From: Microbispora oryzae
GTDB taxonomy: Bacteria; Actinomycetota; Actinomycetes; Streptosporangiales; Streptosporangiaceae
NCBI RefSeq assembly: GCF_017896165.1
Contig: NZ_JAFCNB010000016.1
Location: 1 to 64,000, forward strand
Reading direction: 5' to 3'
Length of the DNA stretch: 64,000 nucleotides
In this document: piece by piece, positions 23,520-32,373 of the stretch
How the letters are laid out: each line of letters opens with the position of its first letter
Numbering within the stretch: position 1 is the stretch's first letter
The notes under the pieces: generated by a model
Seen by the model: the letters and a program-made list of their open reading frames with translations, nothing else
What the model was told of the DNA's origin: nothing
Databases searched by the model: none
Position numbers and translations under genes: made by a program

Positions 23520-24664
23520 GTTCGGCTCAGGGGGGCCGGTGCGTCGGCGAGAGGCGCGCTCAGGTTCGCCCCGCCGCCGGCGGCCGGCCGCCGCTGTGAC
23601 CCGGGGAGCTCGAACAGCCACGTCGTGCGCGCCGCCAGGAGCCCGCGGTGGATCGCCAGACTCAGGCCGATCACCACGGCGGTCAGCAGAATCGGGTAAC
23701 CCACCACCGCGAGCGCCTGCCCCCCGCCGCCCAGCCCGGACATCGGGCCCACGAGAAAGCGGTGCAGCAGGGCGAGCAGCGGCATGTGGATGACATAGAT
23801 CGGCAGCGTGCGGCGTCCAAGGGCGGCGAGCGCGCCGCCCACCGGCCGCCACCTGCTCACCCGCTCGGCGGCCGTGAGGCCGAAGGCCACCGCCGCGATG
23901 GACACCACCGGCCACGCCCCCACCCAGCGCTGGGCGCCGGCCAGGGCCATGACCGTCAGCGACGCGGCGTACACGACGAAGGTCAGAGCCAGGCGGCGGT
24001 TCGTGGCGGTCGCCGCCCACCGTTCGACGTAGGTCTTGAAGTACAGACCGCCGAGGAAGAACACCAGGTTCTGGAAGACGCCGCCGCGGTCGCCCGGGGT
24101 GGCGAGCAGACCGGCGGCCGTGATGACGGACAGGGCCGCGGCGGCCGCGAGGATCACCGGCCGCGGCGCGCGTCGTACGGCCTTGGCGCAGGCGAAATAG
24201 AGCGCGAGGGCGTACAGGTACCACAGGTTGGACGGGGTGATGGTGAGCTGTTCCACCAGCCCGAGCACGGAGCCGGCGTGGGCGGTGGGGAAATCCGGGA
24301 CCGCGCCCAGGATCGCGGTGTGGATGAGCAGCCAGACGGCGTACAAGTACAGAAATTTGGCGATACGGGTCCTGCCCAGCACCCGCCACGGACGGTTTAC
24401 GGCGTTCGCCGCGAAGACCCCGGAGATGGTGAAGAACAGCGGCATCCGGAGCGGCAGGAACTGCTCGCCCAGTGTTCCCCAGGCACTGGGGACGGGAGAG
24501 CCGACATGCCAGCTGATCTGCAGATAGTCCTTGACGATGACGTGCCACAACACCACGAGGATGATGCATGCGCCCTTGGCGACGTCCGCCCACTGTGCCC
24601 GTTGCCGGGACGCGTCGCCGGGCGCGGTCCGGGCGTTCCCGGCGTGAATCCGAACGGTCGTCAC
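23327..24664 (-). CDS. Acyltransferase-3 family membrane protein with aberrant C-terminal run-on
   Basis: 445 codons from GTG 24664, with AAGGAG upstream on its strand. About ten membrane helices follow the acyltransferase-3 pattern (WADVAKGACIILVVLWHVI, RMPLFFTISGVFAA, LWYLYALALYF, RRTLPIYVIHMPLL). The catalytic His is expected in LWHV. Such enzymes O-acylate sugars or lipids at the membrane. The last helix ends near residue 360; the remaining ~85 residues are low in hydrophobicity and the last 193 bases run antisense into the convergent oxidoreductase gene. The natural stop has probably been lost. Confidence 0.82.
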   Translation of the reverse strand: MTTVRIHAGNARTAPGDASRQRAQWADVAKGACIILVVLWHVIVKDYLQISWHVGSPVPSAWGTLGEQFLPLRMPLFFTISGVFAANAVNRPWRVLGRTRIAKFLYLYAVWLLIHTAILGAVPDFPTAHAGSVLGLVEQLTITPSNLWYLYALALYFACAKAVRRAPRPVILAAAAALSVITAAGLLATPGDRGGVFQNLVFFLGGLYFKTYVERWAATATNRRLALTFVVYAASLTVMALAGAQRWVGAWPVVSIAAVAFGLTAAERVSRWRPVGGALAALGRRTLPIYVIHMPLLALLHRFLVGPMSGLGGGGQALAVVGYPILLTAVVIGLSLAIHRGLLAARTTWLFELPGSQRRPAAGGGANLSAPLADAPAPLSRTYCAARRTVVRRARPSAPWPSATARSMIDLAAASTPTSMPWPEAPAMTCRIPDAAETIVERSPG

Positions 24665-24909
24665 GATTCTCCTTGGTCATGCGTGAGGAAGGGCGCGCCG
24701 GAGCCCCCGGGCGGCTGATTCGGTTTCCGGCCGGGCTTCCTGTTTCAGGGGGGCAGCGGCCTCTCAGGGCCAGGGGGCGCGGGGGTGGGAGGCTCCGCTG
24801 AGCGGACCGGGGGAGCCTCCCGAAGGCGGCTGTCGGCTCGGGAGAAGTTTCGCCGCCGGGCCCGGGACGGCACATCGGCCCAGGGGCAGGTATCTACCCG
24901 GCACCGGCT

Positions 24910-24925
24910 CTGCCTTTCGGCCGAT
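24910..24925 (+). promoter_or_regulatory. Motif related to the response-regulator site, upstream of second kinase
   Basis: CTGCCTTTCGGCCGAT matches 12 of 16 bases of 15566-15581 and lies 35 bp before the kinase start, the same distance as in the first two-component operon (34 bp). Confidence 0.4.
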
Positions 24926-24959
24926 ATCGGCACTCCGCACTCTGACTACGCTGGTCACG

Positions 24960-26150
24960 ATGACGACGCCGCAGATCCGACGCTTGTGGTCACGCCTGGG
25001 CCAGGTGGCCGGGCTCACGGTGATGGCGGTGCTCGGGATCATCGACCTCCGCTACGGCATGCTCCAGCTCTCCCGCGAAGGCCTTGTGCTGTCCCTGGTA
25101 CGGGTGGGGCTGGCCGTGGCCACCGCGAGGGTCTGGCTGCCCGCGTACCCGCAGAACTCCCGGCGCCTGCCGTCGCTGGCTCTGCTGCTCGCCGCGGCGT
25201 CGATCGCCGTCACCGTCGCCACGCTGACCGCCGGGTTCGGCCCGACGGGCGTGTGGGGCTTCGCCGAGACCTGCGGCCTGCTCGCGAGTCTCTACGTGGT
25301 GGCGCGCCGGGGGGCGCCCAGGTCGTCGGTCGCCGCGGTTCTGGCCCTCGGGCTGGCCGTCATCGTGCTGCCGTTGCGCGGTGTCGTCGACGACACGTAC
25401 GTCATAGCCGCGCTCCTCCTTGCCCTCGGCGTGGCCGGCGCGACCACGGGTGGGGCCTACATGCGGTTCCTGGACCGTGGGCGGGAGCAGGCCCTCGCCA
25501 CGATGCGGGCCGAGCAGCGCGCCGAGTTCGCCCGGGAACTGCATGACTTCATCGCCCACCACGTCACGGGAATCGTGGTCCAGGCGCAGGGCGCGCGGTT
25601 CATCGCCGAACAGGACCCGCAGCGGGTCATCCTCGCCCTCGAACAGATCGAGCAGGCCGGCGCGGAGACGATGAGCTCGATGCGGCGGATGGTGGGCGTG
25701 CTGCGCGACCCCGACGCCGCGCCGGACGCGCCGTTGACGCCGCTGGCGGGGCTGACGCACCTCGACCCGTTGCTTGCGGCCTTCAACGGTTCGGGTGCGC
25801 CGGTGGCCCACCTGCACGTCGACGGAGATCTGGACGGGATCCCCGTCGAGGTCTCCACCACGGCCTACCGGGTGGTGATGGAGGCGTTGACGAACACCCG
25901 CAGGCACGCGGCAGGCGCCCGGTCGGTGGACGTGCGGATCTTCCGCGGCCCGGAGTCGCTCTTCGTCCGGGTGACCGACGACGGCGCCACCCCGCGCGCC
26001 GCCGCGCCCCGGGGACAGCACCGGTACGGCCTCATGGGCCTCACCGAGCGGGTCCGTGCCCTCGGCGGACGGTTCTCCGCCGGGCCCGGTGCCGTCGGCG
26101 GCTGGGTGGTCGACGCGGAGCTGCCGCTCGATCAGGAGGCGGCGCGGTGA
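24960..26150 (+). CDS. NarL-type sensor histidine kinase, second copy
   Basis: 396 residues. Five or six membrane helices occupy residues about 15-170. The phosphoacceptor motif FARELHDFIAHHVTGIVV gives H195; HATPase elements follow (YRVVMEALTNTRRHA, VTDDGATPR, HRYGLMGLTERVRALGG). The start is ATG 24960 with no close SD, and the stop overlaps the regulator GTG (GTGA). It is a paralogue of 13029-14162 and 29094-30419. Confidence 0.92.
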   Translation: MTTPQIRRLWSRLGQVAGLTVMAVLGIIDLRYGMLQLSREGLVLSLVRVGLAVATARVWLPAYPQNSRRLPSLALLLAAASIAVTVATLTAGFGPTGVWGFAETCGLLASLYVVARRGAPRSSVAAVLALGLAVIVLPLRGVVDDTYVIAALLLALGVAGATTGGAYMRFLDRGREQALATMRAEQRAEFARELHDFIAHHVTGIVVQAQGARFIAEQDPQRVILALEQIEQAGAETMSSMRRMVGVLRDPDAAPDAPLTPLAGLTHLDPLLAAFNGSGAPVAHLHVDGDLDGIPVEVSTTAYRVVMEALTNTRRHAAGARSVDVRIFRGPESLFVRVTDDGATPRAAAPRGQHRYGLMGLTERVRALGGRFSAGPGAVGGWVVDAELPLDQEAAR

Positions 26151-26785
26151 TCCGGGTGATGGTCGCCGACGATCAGGCCATGGTCCGGACCGGCTTCAGC
26201 ATGATCATCGACAGCCAGCCGGACATGCAGGTGGTCGGCGAGGCGGCGGACGGCGTGGCCGCCGTCGACCTGGCCCGGCGGCTCCGGCCCGATGTGGCGC
26301 TGCTGGACATCCGGATGCCCAGGATGGACGGTCTGGAGGCGCTGCGGCTGCTGGCGGGCAGAGGCGTCGCCGACCCGATCAAGGTGGTCGTGGTGACCAC
26401 CTTCGATCTCGACGAATACGTGCACACGGCGCTGAGCACCGGCGCGTGCGGGTTCCTGCTGAAGGACTCGGGGCCGGCACTGCTGGTGGAGGCGGTCCGG
26501 GCGGCGGTGTCGGGCGACGCCCTGATCAGCCCTTCGATCACGGTGCGGCTGCTGGAGCATCTCAGCCCCCCGGTCCTCGCGCGCGACGACGCGGGCCTGT
26601 CGCCGCGGGAGCTCGACGTGGTGAAGCTGGCCGCCCGCGGCCTGACCAACGCGGAGATCGCCGAGCGCCTGTTCATCGCGGTCGGCACCGTCAAGACGCA
26701 TCTGGGCAGCGTGCACATGAAGCTGGGCGCCCGCAACCGGGTGGAGATCGCGGCGTGGGCGTGGGAACGCCGCCTCGTCGACTGA
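26147..26785 (+). CDS. NarL/FixJ-type response regulator, second copy
   Basis: 212 residues from GTG. Receiver: VADDQAMV acidic pocket, D54 in ALLDIRMP, TTFDLDEYV and FLLKDSG. LuxR HTH: LSPRELDVVKLAARGLTNAEIAERLFIAVGTVKTHLGSVHMKLGARNRVE. Translationally coupled to the second kinase. The DNA-recognition helix differs little from that of the first copy, so the two may recognise related sites. Confidence 0.92.
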   Translation: MIRVMVADDQAMVRTGFSMIIDSQPDMQVVGEAADGVAAVDLARRLRPDVALLDIRMPRMDGLEALRLLAGRGVADPIKVVVVTTFDLDEYVHTALSTGACGFLLKDSGPALLVEAVRAAVSGDALISPSITVRLLEHLSPPVLARDDAGLSPRELDVVKLAARGLTNAEIAERLFIAVGTVKTHLGSVHMKLGARNRVEIAAWAWERRLVD

Positions 26786-26933
26786 GCCGCCGGCGTGTGT
26801 TCCGGTCACCCGCCATCCCGTAGTACTTCGGAGCTACGCGGGAGGTCCACTCTCCAGCGGGAGGCCGACCACGGGGGCCGCCGCGTAGGTTCGGCGCCGT
26901 CAACCCCCGAAGCCGTACAGAAGGGCCTCTCCC

Positions 26934-27899
26934 GTGGCCGCCCCCATGCGTATGAGTCGTCTGCGCCGCGCCCTGCTCTCCACGCTCGTCACCGCGTCGG
27001 TCGCCGGTCCGGTGGCGGGCGCGGCCCGTCCCGAGGCCGTACGAGCGCCCGCTCCGCCCGCCCTCGCCCCGCTGCGGTGGTTCACTCCCGCCGCGCTCGC
27101 CGGACGATACGCCGCCACCCGCGACGCGATCCGGGCGGCCGGGCGGACGGCCGCCGCCCACGGCGACCGGTGGCGTGCCGCGATGCTGCGCGCCATGGCC
27201 GACCCGGCACGGCGTTTCCTGTTCTTCGACGGCCGTGACGGCGGCCGCGCCGTCGAGGTCTTCGGTGACCTGGCCCAGGCCGAGCGGATCGTCGTGCTGG
27301 TCCCGGGCTCGGACACCAACCTCGACAAGTACGGGCTCCTGCGCGGCGGCGCGATGAGGCTGCAGCAGGTGCTCGGCGGCCGATCCACGGTGATCGGCTG
27401 GCTCGGGTACGAGACGCCGAGCACGGTGAGCGCCGACGTGCTGACCACCGGCCGGGCCGACCGGGCCGCCCCGGCACTGCGCGCCTTCGTGCGGGAGCTG
27501 GCCGCGGCCAGGCCCGGCGCCCGGATCTCGCTCCTGTGTCACTCGTACGGCTCGGTGGTCTGCGGGCGGGCGGCGTCCGGGCTGGACGTGGCCGACATCG
27601 TCCTGATCGGCAGCGCCGGCGTCGGCGCCGACGACGTCGGCGCGCTGCACACCCGGGCCACCGTCTGGGCCGGCCTCTCCGGCGGCGACTGGGTCGGCGA
27701 CGTGCCGCACACGCGGCTCGGGTTGCCCTTCGCCACGGTCGGGCTGGGCGCCGACCCGGTGTCGTCTTCGTTCGGCGCCCGGGTCTTCGCGGCGGGTGAC
27801 GGCGGGCACAGCGACTACCTCAGACCGGGGACGGCCCTGACGAACATCGCCGGGATCCTCTCGGGGCGGACGCCGTCCGCGGAGCACCCTCGTGCGTGA
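26934..27899 (+). CDS. Secreted DUF1023-like alpha/beta hydrolase
   Basis: 321 residues; starts at GTG 26934, with ATG alternatives at 26946 and 26952. An arginine-rich stretch and a hydrophobic segment (RRALLSTLVTASVAGPVAGAA, residues about 10-30) form a signal peptide. The body matches DUF1023 hydrolases: VVLVPGSDTNLDKYG, VIGWLGYETP, nucleophile elbow LLCHSYGSVVCG, then LIGSAGVGADDVGAL and GDGGHSDYLRPGT with the catalytic His. Probably an exported esterase or lipase. It overlaps the next acyltransferase by 8 bases. Confidence 0.85.
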   Translation: MAAPMRMSRLRRALLSTLVTASVAGPVAGAARPEAVRAPAPPALAPLRWFTPAALAGRYAATRDAIRAAGRTAAAHGDRWRAAMLRAMADPARRFLFFDGRDGGRAVEVFGDLAQAERIVVLVPGSDTNLDKYGLLRGGAMRLQQVLGGRSTVIGWLGYETPSTVSADVLTTGRADRAAPALRAFVRELAAARPGARISLLCHSYGSVVCGRAASGLDVADIVLIGSAGVGADDVGALHTRATVWAGLSGGDWVGDVPHTRLGLPFATVGLGADPVSSSFGARVFAAGDGGHSDYLRPGTALTNIAGILSGRTPSAEHPRA

Positions 27900-29094
27900 C
27901 CTCATCCTGCGGATCGACGCGGCGACCCCGCCCGGCCGCGACCGCGCCGCCGACGCGTTGCGCGCGCTGGCCATCCTCGGCGTGGTGCTCGGTCACTGGC
28001 TCGTGACCGCGCTGGTCGTCGACAGCGGAACGGTGCGCGTCGCCAGCCCGCTGCGCGGCATGCCGCACCTCGCTCCGGTCTCCTGGCTGCTCCAGACGCT
28101 GGCGGTCTTCTTCCTGGTGGGCGGGTATGTGGGCGCGAAGAGCCTGGCCGCCGCACGCGCTCGCGGCGTGACGTACGGCCGGTGGCTCGCCACCCGGATG
28201 TCCCGGCTGTTCCGGCCGGTCGCCGCCGTACTCGTGGTGTGGACGGTGGCGGCGGGCGCCATGCTCGCCTTCGGGACCGACCTCGGGACCGTGCGCGCGC
28301 TCGTGAAGATCGTCCTGTCGCCCCTGTGGTTCCTGCTGGTCTTCGCGGCGCTGACCGCGGCGACGCCGACGGCAGCCCGGCTGCACCCGGTCGTGCCGCT
28401 CGCCGTCGTCGCGCTCGTCGACCTCGTCCGGTACGGCCTGGGCGGCCCCGCCTGGGCCGGCTGGGTCAACCTGGCCGCCGGGTGGCTCGTGCCGTACTGC
28501 CTGGGGACGGCCTGGGCCCGCGGCGACCTGCGGGACCGCGGGACCGGTTGGGCGCTGCTGGCCGGCGGCGGCGCCGCCACCGCCGGGCTCGTCCTGCTGG
28601 CGGGCTACCCGGCCGACATGGTCGGGGTGCCCGGCGCCGCGATCTCCAATCTCGACCCGCCCACTCTCGCGGCCGTCACCTTCGGTCTCGCCCAGTGCGG
28701 GGCGGCCCTGCTGCTGCTCGGGCCGCTGCGGCGGGCGCTGCGCCGCCCTGCCGCATGGGCGGTGGTCGCCCTGGTGAACCTGGCGGCCATGACGGTCTTC
28801 CTCTGGCACCAGACCGCGATGATGGTGGTGGCCGCGATCGGCCTGCTGTGGGGCGGGCCCCTGCCCGGTCTGCACACCGTCCCTGACGGCTCAGGCTGGG
28901 TGCTCGCCCGGCTGGCCTGGCTGCCGGCGTTCGCGGTGGCGATGTCCGTGTGCTGGGCCGCGTTCCGCCCGTACGAGCGGGGAACGGCGCGGACCCGGGA
29001 CGGTGCCGGGGAGGAACGTCGCGCGCCCGCTTTAGGGTGGATGTCGCCGGTCAAGGAGTCGAAGGCGGTAGACGGCGCGTGGGGCGAGAGCTGA
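27892..29094 (+). CDS. Acyltransferase-3 family membrane protein
   Basis: 400 residues. The N-terminus shows DALRALAILGVVLGHWLVT with the conserved His of the acyltransferase-3 active site, and about ten membrane helices follow (SWLLQTLAVFFLVGGYVG, PLWFLLVFAALTA, LAAMTVFLWHQTAMMVVA). It transfers an acyl group at the membrane. The gene begins inside the DUF1023 gene and ends in a TGATG overlap with the third histidine kinase, so four genes (26934-31090) form one operon. Confidence 0.87.
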   Translation: MRDLILRIDAATPPGRDRAADALRALAILGVVLGHWLVTALVVDSGTVRVASPLRGMPHLAPVSWLLQTLAVFFLVGGYVGAKSLAAARARGVTYGRWLATRMSRLFRPVAAVLVVWTVAAGAMLAFGTDLGTVRALVKIVLSPLWFLLVFAALTAATPTAARLHPVVPLAVVALVDLVRYGLGGPAWAGWVNLAAGWLVPYCLGTAWARGDLRDRGTGWALLAGGGAATAGLVLLAGYPADMVGVPGAAISNLDPPTLAAVTFGLAQCGAALLLLGPLRRALRRPAAWAVVALVNLAAMTVFLWHQTAMMVVAAIGLLWGGPLPGLHTVPDGSGWVLARLAWLPAFAVAMSVCWAAFRPYERGTARTRDGAGEERRAPALGWMSPVKESKAVDGAWGES

Positions 29095-30419
29095 TGAAGG
29101 CGCTGAGGGCGGTGCCACGTGTCCTCCGCGCGGACCTGTTGACCTGGGCCTACGATCCGCTTCCGGCCATGGCCGGGCCCCGCTGGCTGGCCCGGTTTCC
29201 GCACGTGCTGGTCGTGGGTTTCGCGTTCTTCGCGGTCGCCGGCGCCATCGGAAGCCTCCGCTCCGATCCGTGGATCACGCTGCTCGCCCTGGCGCAGGCG
29301 GGAGCGCTCGTCGCCGCGATGTCCCGCCCGATGCCGGCCTGGTGGGCGTCGACGGCCGTCATGGCCGTCGCGGCGATGGTCCTGGAACATCCCGCCGCGT
29401 CGTGGGACGATCCGGGGCTGGCCGCGCCCGGCGTCATCTCGATCCCCTGGCCCGTTCATCTGATCGCGCTGCAGACGGGGGTGCTGTTCCTGGTGGCGCT
29501 GCGGGTGCGTCCCAGGGCCGTGGGGCAGGCGCTGGCGATCAGCGTGCTGACCGGCCTGACCTGCGTGGTGTTGATCAATCCCGGCATCGGTCCCGGCCGG
29601 ATCGCGCTGACGCCGCCCTTCTACGTGACGGTGGCGGTGGCCGGCGCCCTGGCCGGGGTCGGCTCGATGATCCGTGGCGAGCGCATGGCCCGCGAGCGGC
29701 TGTTCACACAGGAGGAGATCACGGCCGGGGAGCGGGCCAGGCGCACGGTGCTGGAGGAACGCGGCCGGATCGCCCGGGAACTGCACGACGTGGTCGCCCA
29801 CCACATGTCGTTGATCTCCATCCAGGCGCAGGTGGCGCCCCACCTGGTCAAGGACCCGCCGGACGAGCTGAGGGAGAACCTCGCGGCCATCCGCCAGAGC
29901 GCGGTCGAAGCCCTGACGGAGCTGCGGCGGGTCCTGGGCGTGCTGCGGTCGGAGGACGCGATGGCCGACGAAGCACGGCACGCGCCCCAGCCCACACTGG
30001 AACGGCTGAGCGAGCTCGCCGCGACGGCGCGGAGCGCGGGTCTCGTGCTCGCGATCGAGACCGCCGGCGAGCCGCGCCGGCTGCCGCCGGGCGTCGAGCT
30101 GTCCGCGTTCCGCATCATTCAGGAGGCGCTGTCCAACGCGATGCGGCACGCCCCGGGGGCGGCGGTGCGCGTGCTGCTCGGGTATCGGCCCGACGCGCTG
30201 ACCATCCGCGTCGTCAACACCGCGCCCGACCGGCCCGCGCCGTCGTCTCCCGAGCCGGGGCACGGACTGCTGGGCATGCGCGAGCGCACGGTGATGCTGG
30301 GAGGCGAGCTGGTCGCCGGCCCGGCACCGGACGGAGGCTACGAGGTGCGCGCCACTCTGCCCGCCGCGGCCGGCGAACCGCCGGCGGGCAACGCCGGGAA
30401 GATGGGGAACACTGCGTGA
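29094..30419 (+). CDS. NarL-type sensor histidine kinase, third copy
   Basis: 441 residues from ATG 29094. Membrane helices span residues about 35-195. H231 lies in IARELHDVVAHHMSLISI; a longer linker than in the other two copies (RERLFTQEEITAGERARRTVLEERG) forms a coiled coil. HATPase motifs follow (FRIIQEALSNAMRHA, HGLLGMRERTVMLGG). It is coupled by TGATG to the acyltransferase upstream and by GTGA to its regulator, which suggests it senses or controls membrane-acyl changes. This is inference. Confidence 0.92.
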   Translation: MKALRAVPRVLRADLLTWAYDPLPAMAGPRWLARFPHVLVVGFAFFAVAGAIGSLRSDPWITLLALAQAGALVAAMSRPMPAWWASTAVMAVAAMVLEHPAASWDDPGLAAPGVISIPWPVHLIALQTGVLFLVALRVRPRAVGQALAISVLTGLTCVVLINPGIGPGRIALTPPFYVTVAVAGALAGVGSMIRGERMARERLFTQEEITAGERARRTVLEERGRIARELHDVVAHHMSLISIQAQVAPHLVKDPPDELRENLAAIRQSAVEALTELRRVLGVLRSEDAMADEARHAPQPTLERLSELAATARSAGLVLAIETAGEPRRLPPGVELSAFRIIQEALSNAMRHAPGAAVRVLLGYRPDALTIRVVNTAPDRPAPSSPEPGHGLLGMRERTVMLGGELVAGPAPDGGYEVRATLPAAAGEPPAGNAGKMGNTA

Positions 30420-31090
30420 CGGCCATCCGGGTGCTGATCGCCGACGACCAGATGATGGTGCGTCAGGGCTTCGCGGTGCTGCTGAACGCCGAGCCCGGCA
30501 TCGAGGTCGTCGGCCAGGCCGTCAACGGTCTCGACGCCGTCGCCAAGGCCGCCGAGCTCGCACCGGACGTCGTGCTGATGGACATCCGGATGCCCGAGCT
30601 CGGCGGCATCGAGGCGACCCGCCGCATCCGCGGAGCGGCCGGGGCCGCCGTCAAGGTCCTGGTGCTGACGACCTTCGACCTCGACGAGTACGTGTACGAG
30701 GCGCTGCGCGCGGGGGCGTCCGGATTCCTGCTGAAGGACGCGTCGGCCGCCGAGCTGGCTCACGCCGTGCGGGTGGTTGCGGCCGGCGACGCGCTGCTCG
30801 CCCCGGCCGTCACCAGGCGCCTCATCGCCGAGTTCTCACGGATGAGCGCCGCTCCCCGGGCGCCGCTCAAGGAGCGGGTCGGCGACCTGACCGAACGCGA
30901 GACCGAGGTCCTGTGCCTCATCGCGCAGGGCCTGTCGAACGCGGAGATCGCCGGACGCCTGGTGGTGGCCGAGCAGACGGTGAAGACCCATGTGAGCCGG
31001 ATACTCGTCAAACTGGGGGTGCGCGACCGCACCCAGGCCGCCGTCTACGCGTACGAGACGGGACTGGTCCGCCCGGCCGGTTATCAGTAG
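30416..31090 (+). CDS. NarL/FixJ-type response regulator, third copy
   Basis: 224 residues from GTG overlapping the kinase stop. Receiver: IADDQMMV, D56 in VLMDIRMPELGG, LTTFDLDEYVYEALRAGASGFLLKDAS. LuxR HTH: LTERETEVLCLIAQGLSNAEIAGRLVVAEQTVKTHVSRILVKLGVRDRTQ. It is the nearest intact regulator upstream of the biosynthetic operon at 32.4 kb, but 1.3 kb and a pseudogene lie between. Confidence 0.92.
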   Translation: MTAIRVLIADDQMMVRQGFAVLLNAEPGIEVVGQAVNGLDAVAKAAELAPDVVLMDIRMPELGGIEATRRIRGAAGAAVKVLVLTTFDLDEYVYEALRAGASGFLLKDASAAELAHAVRVVAAGDALLAPAVTRRLIAEFSRMSAAPRAPLKERVGDLTERETEVLCLIAQGLSNAEIAGRLVVAEQTVKTHVSRILVKLGVRDRTQAAVYAYETGLVRPAGYQ

Positions 31091-31157
31091 CGCCGGGCCT
31101 GTCTCGGTGCCCCCCGACGCGCTTGTCCGCCTTAGCGGCGCCGCACCACCGTGCCGG

Positions 31158-31445
31158 GGTGGAGCTCTTCTCGCGTTCGTGGAAGGCGTTTGCGCGCGGC
31201 TGTCGCCGAGGTCCCCGACGAGGACTTCACCCGGCCGTCCGGCTGCACCGGCTGGCTCGTGCGGGACCTGGTGTGTCATCTGGTCATCGACGCCCAGGAC
31301 TTTTTGATCACCCTCGTGACCCCCGCGGGAACGGAACCGACCCGGGACGCGGTGACCTATTGGAACGTCGCCGGAACGTCGCCGGAACGCCGCCGACCGG
31401 CGACGACCCGCTCGACGCCCTGATCGTCCGGCTGGCCGCCGCGTA
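31158..31445 (+). pseudogene. Maleylpyruvate isomerase / DinB-like N-terminal domain gene, frameshifted
   Basis: Pieces read as VELFSRSWKAFA (one frame), then AVAEVPDEDFTRPSGCTGWL, VRDLVCHLVIDAQDFLITL and DAVTYWNVAG (second frame), then GTPPTGDDPLDALIVRLAAA (first frame again) before a stop. The second shift falls in three tandem 11-base repeats (31362-31394), GGAACGTCGCC twice and GGAACGCCGCC. The family is the mycothiol-dependent maleylpyruvate isomerase N-terminal fold. The C-terminal half is missing. Confidence 0.72.
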
Positions 31446-32373
31446 GCTGCCGGACGCCGCGCAACCGCCCGCTCCTCGGATAACCGGCCGCCGGATTCCG
31501 CACCAAGCGACGCGGGGCGAGGAATGGCCGCACCGAAGTCTCCGGCCTCGGGCCACGCCACGGCGCTAATGACCGCCGTCGTCACGCTCGGGCGCATTGT
31601 CGTTACACGGCGGACCAAGGCGTCGTAACCAATCGCGGAAGGGGATTCCGGCGTCGCGTGTGGGCGTCACTCTCCATGAGGGGAATGTTCAGGGGGCGCC
31701 GGCGCGAGCCTGTCTATTAATTCACCTGTCTCGGGTAATTCAACCGGCCGCCGATCCGCAGAGTCCGTTCCGTTCTCCTCGTTCGACCTCGGTCAAGTCG
31801 CCGGGCGGGACCACGCCTGAGCGCCGCCGGGCCGAGGCGATGTGGAGGGGGCCCGTCGCGCGTGCGCCGGACCGCAACGCCCCTGTCGCGGTGGCGGGTC
31901 ACGCGCCCGGCGCGGCCGATTCGCTCACACGGCCGGTTCGGCCGCGATGAAAGATTCACATTCAGGCTGTGTTTACCGTGAAGTCAAGGTATTGTGAAAA
32001 AAGGGGTTTGTGGATTTGGGTGTGAGCAAAGACCTGAATAGTGGGCGACTGGAATTCGGGGGTCGCGCCGGTTCTCGCCACCACTTCTCCCCAAAGGGGG
32101 ACGGTAAGTACGTCCCCGACGTGAGGATTGTCATATTCTGAGTTAAAGCTGATGGTGTGTCCGTCTCAGCTGCTGAGAATATCCTGTTCCCCGGCGGGTG
32201 GCCTGAGTTAGCGTCGACGCGGAAGCGAGACGGCGAGCCCGTTTGCCTCAGCGACAATTCCTCTTTGTTTCGCCTGGGTGTCAGAGTGGACGCCCTTACC
32301 GAGGGATTCGGGCGGCCGGGCCCTGTCTGTGCGCTCCTTCAAAACTCATTTTGTTTCGGTGAGGTTTCAGGTC
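31446..32373. other. 928-bp non-coding leader upstream of the biosynthetic operon
   Basis: No gene can be supported. The first half is ordinary high-GC sequence; about 31960-32170 and 32230-32365 are clearly AT-richer than anything nearby (for example GTGAAAAAAGGGG, TCATATTCTGAG, AAAACTCATTTTGTTTCG). The operon promoter or promoters and possibly a leader with regulatory structure must lie here. I find no convincing -35/-10 pair or named riboswitch. Confidence 0.5.

Noticed and set aside
22554-24875. A 773-codon minus-strand open frame
   Set aside because: It crosses the coding regions of the oxidoreductase and the acyltransferase in other frames, with a composition of Arg/Gly/Pro and no domain.
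32110-32200. A riboswitch in the AT-rich leader
   Set aside because: No conserved core of a known riboswitch class was found, and helices that can be drawn are short; left as an undefined leader.
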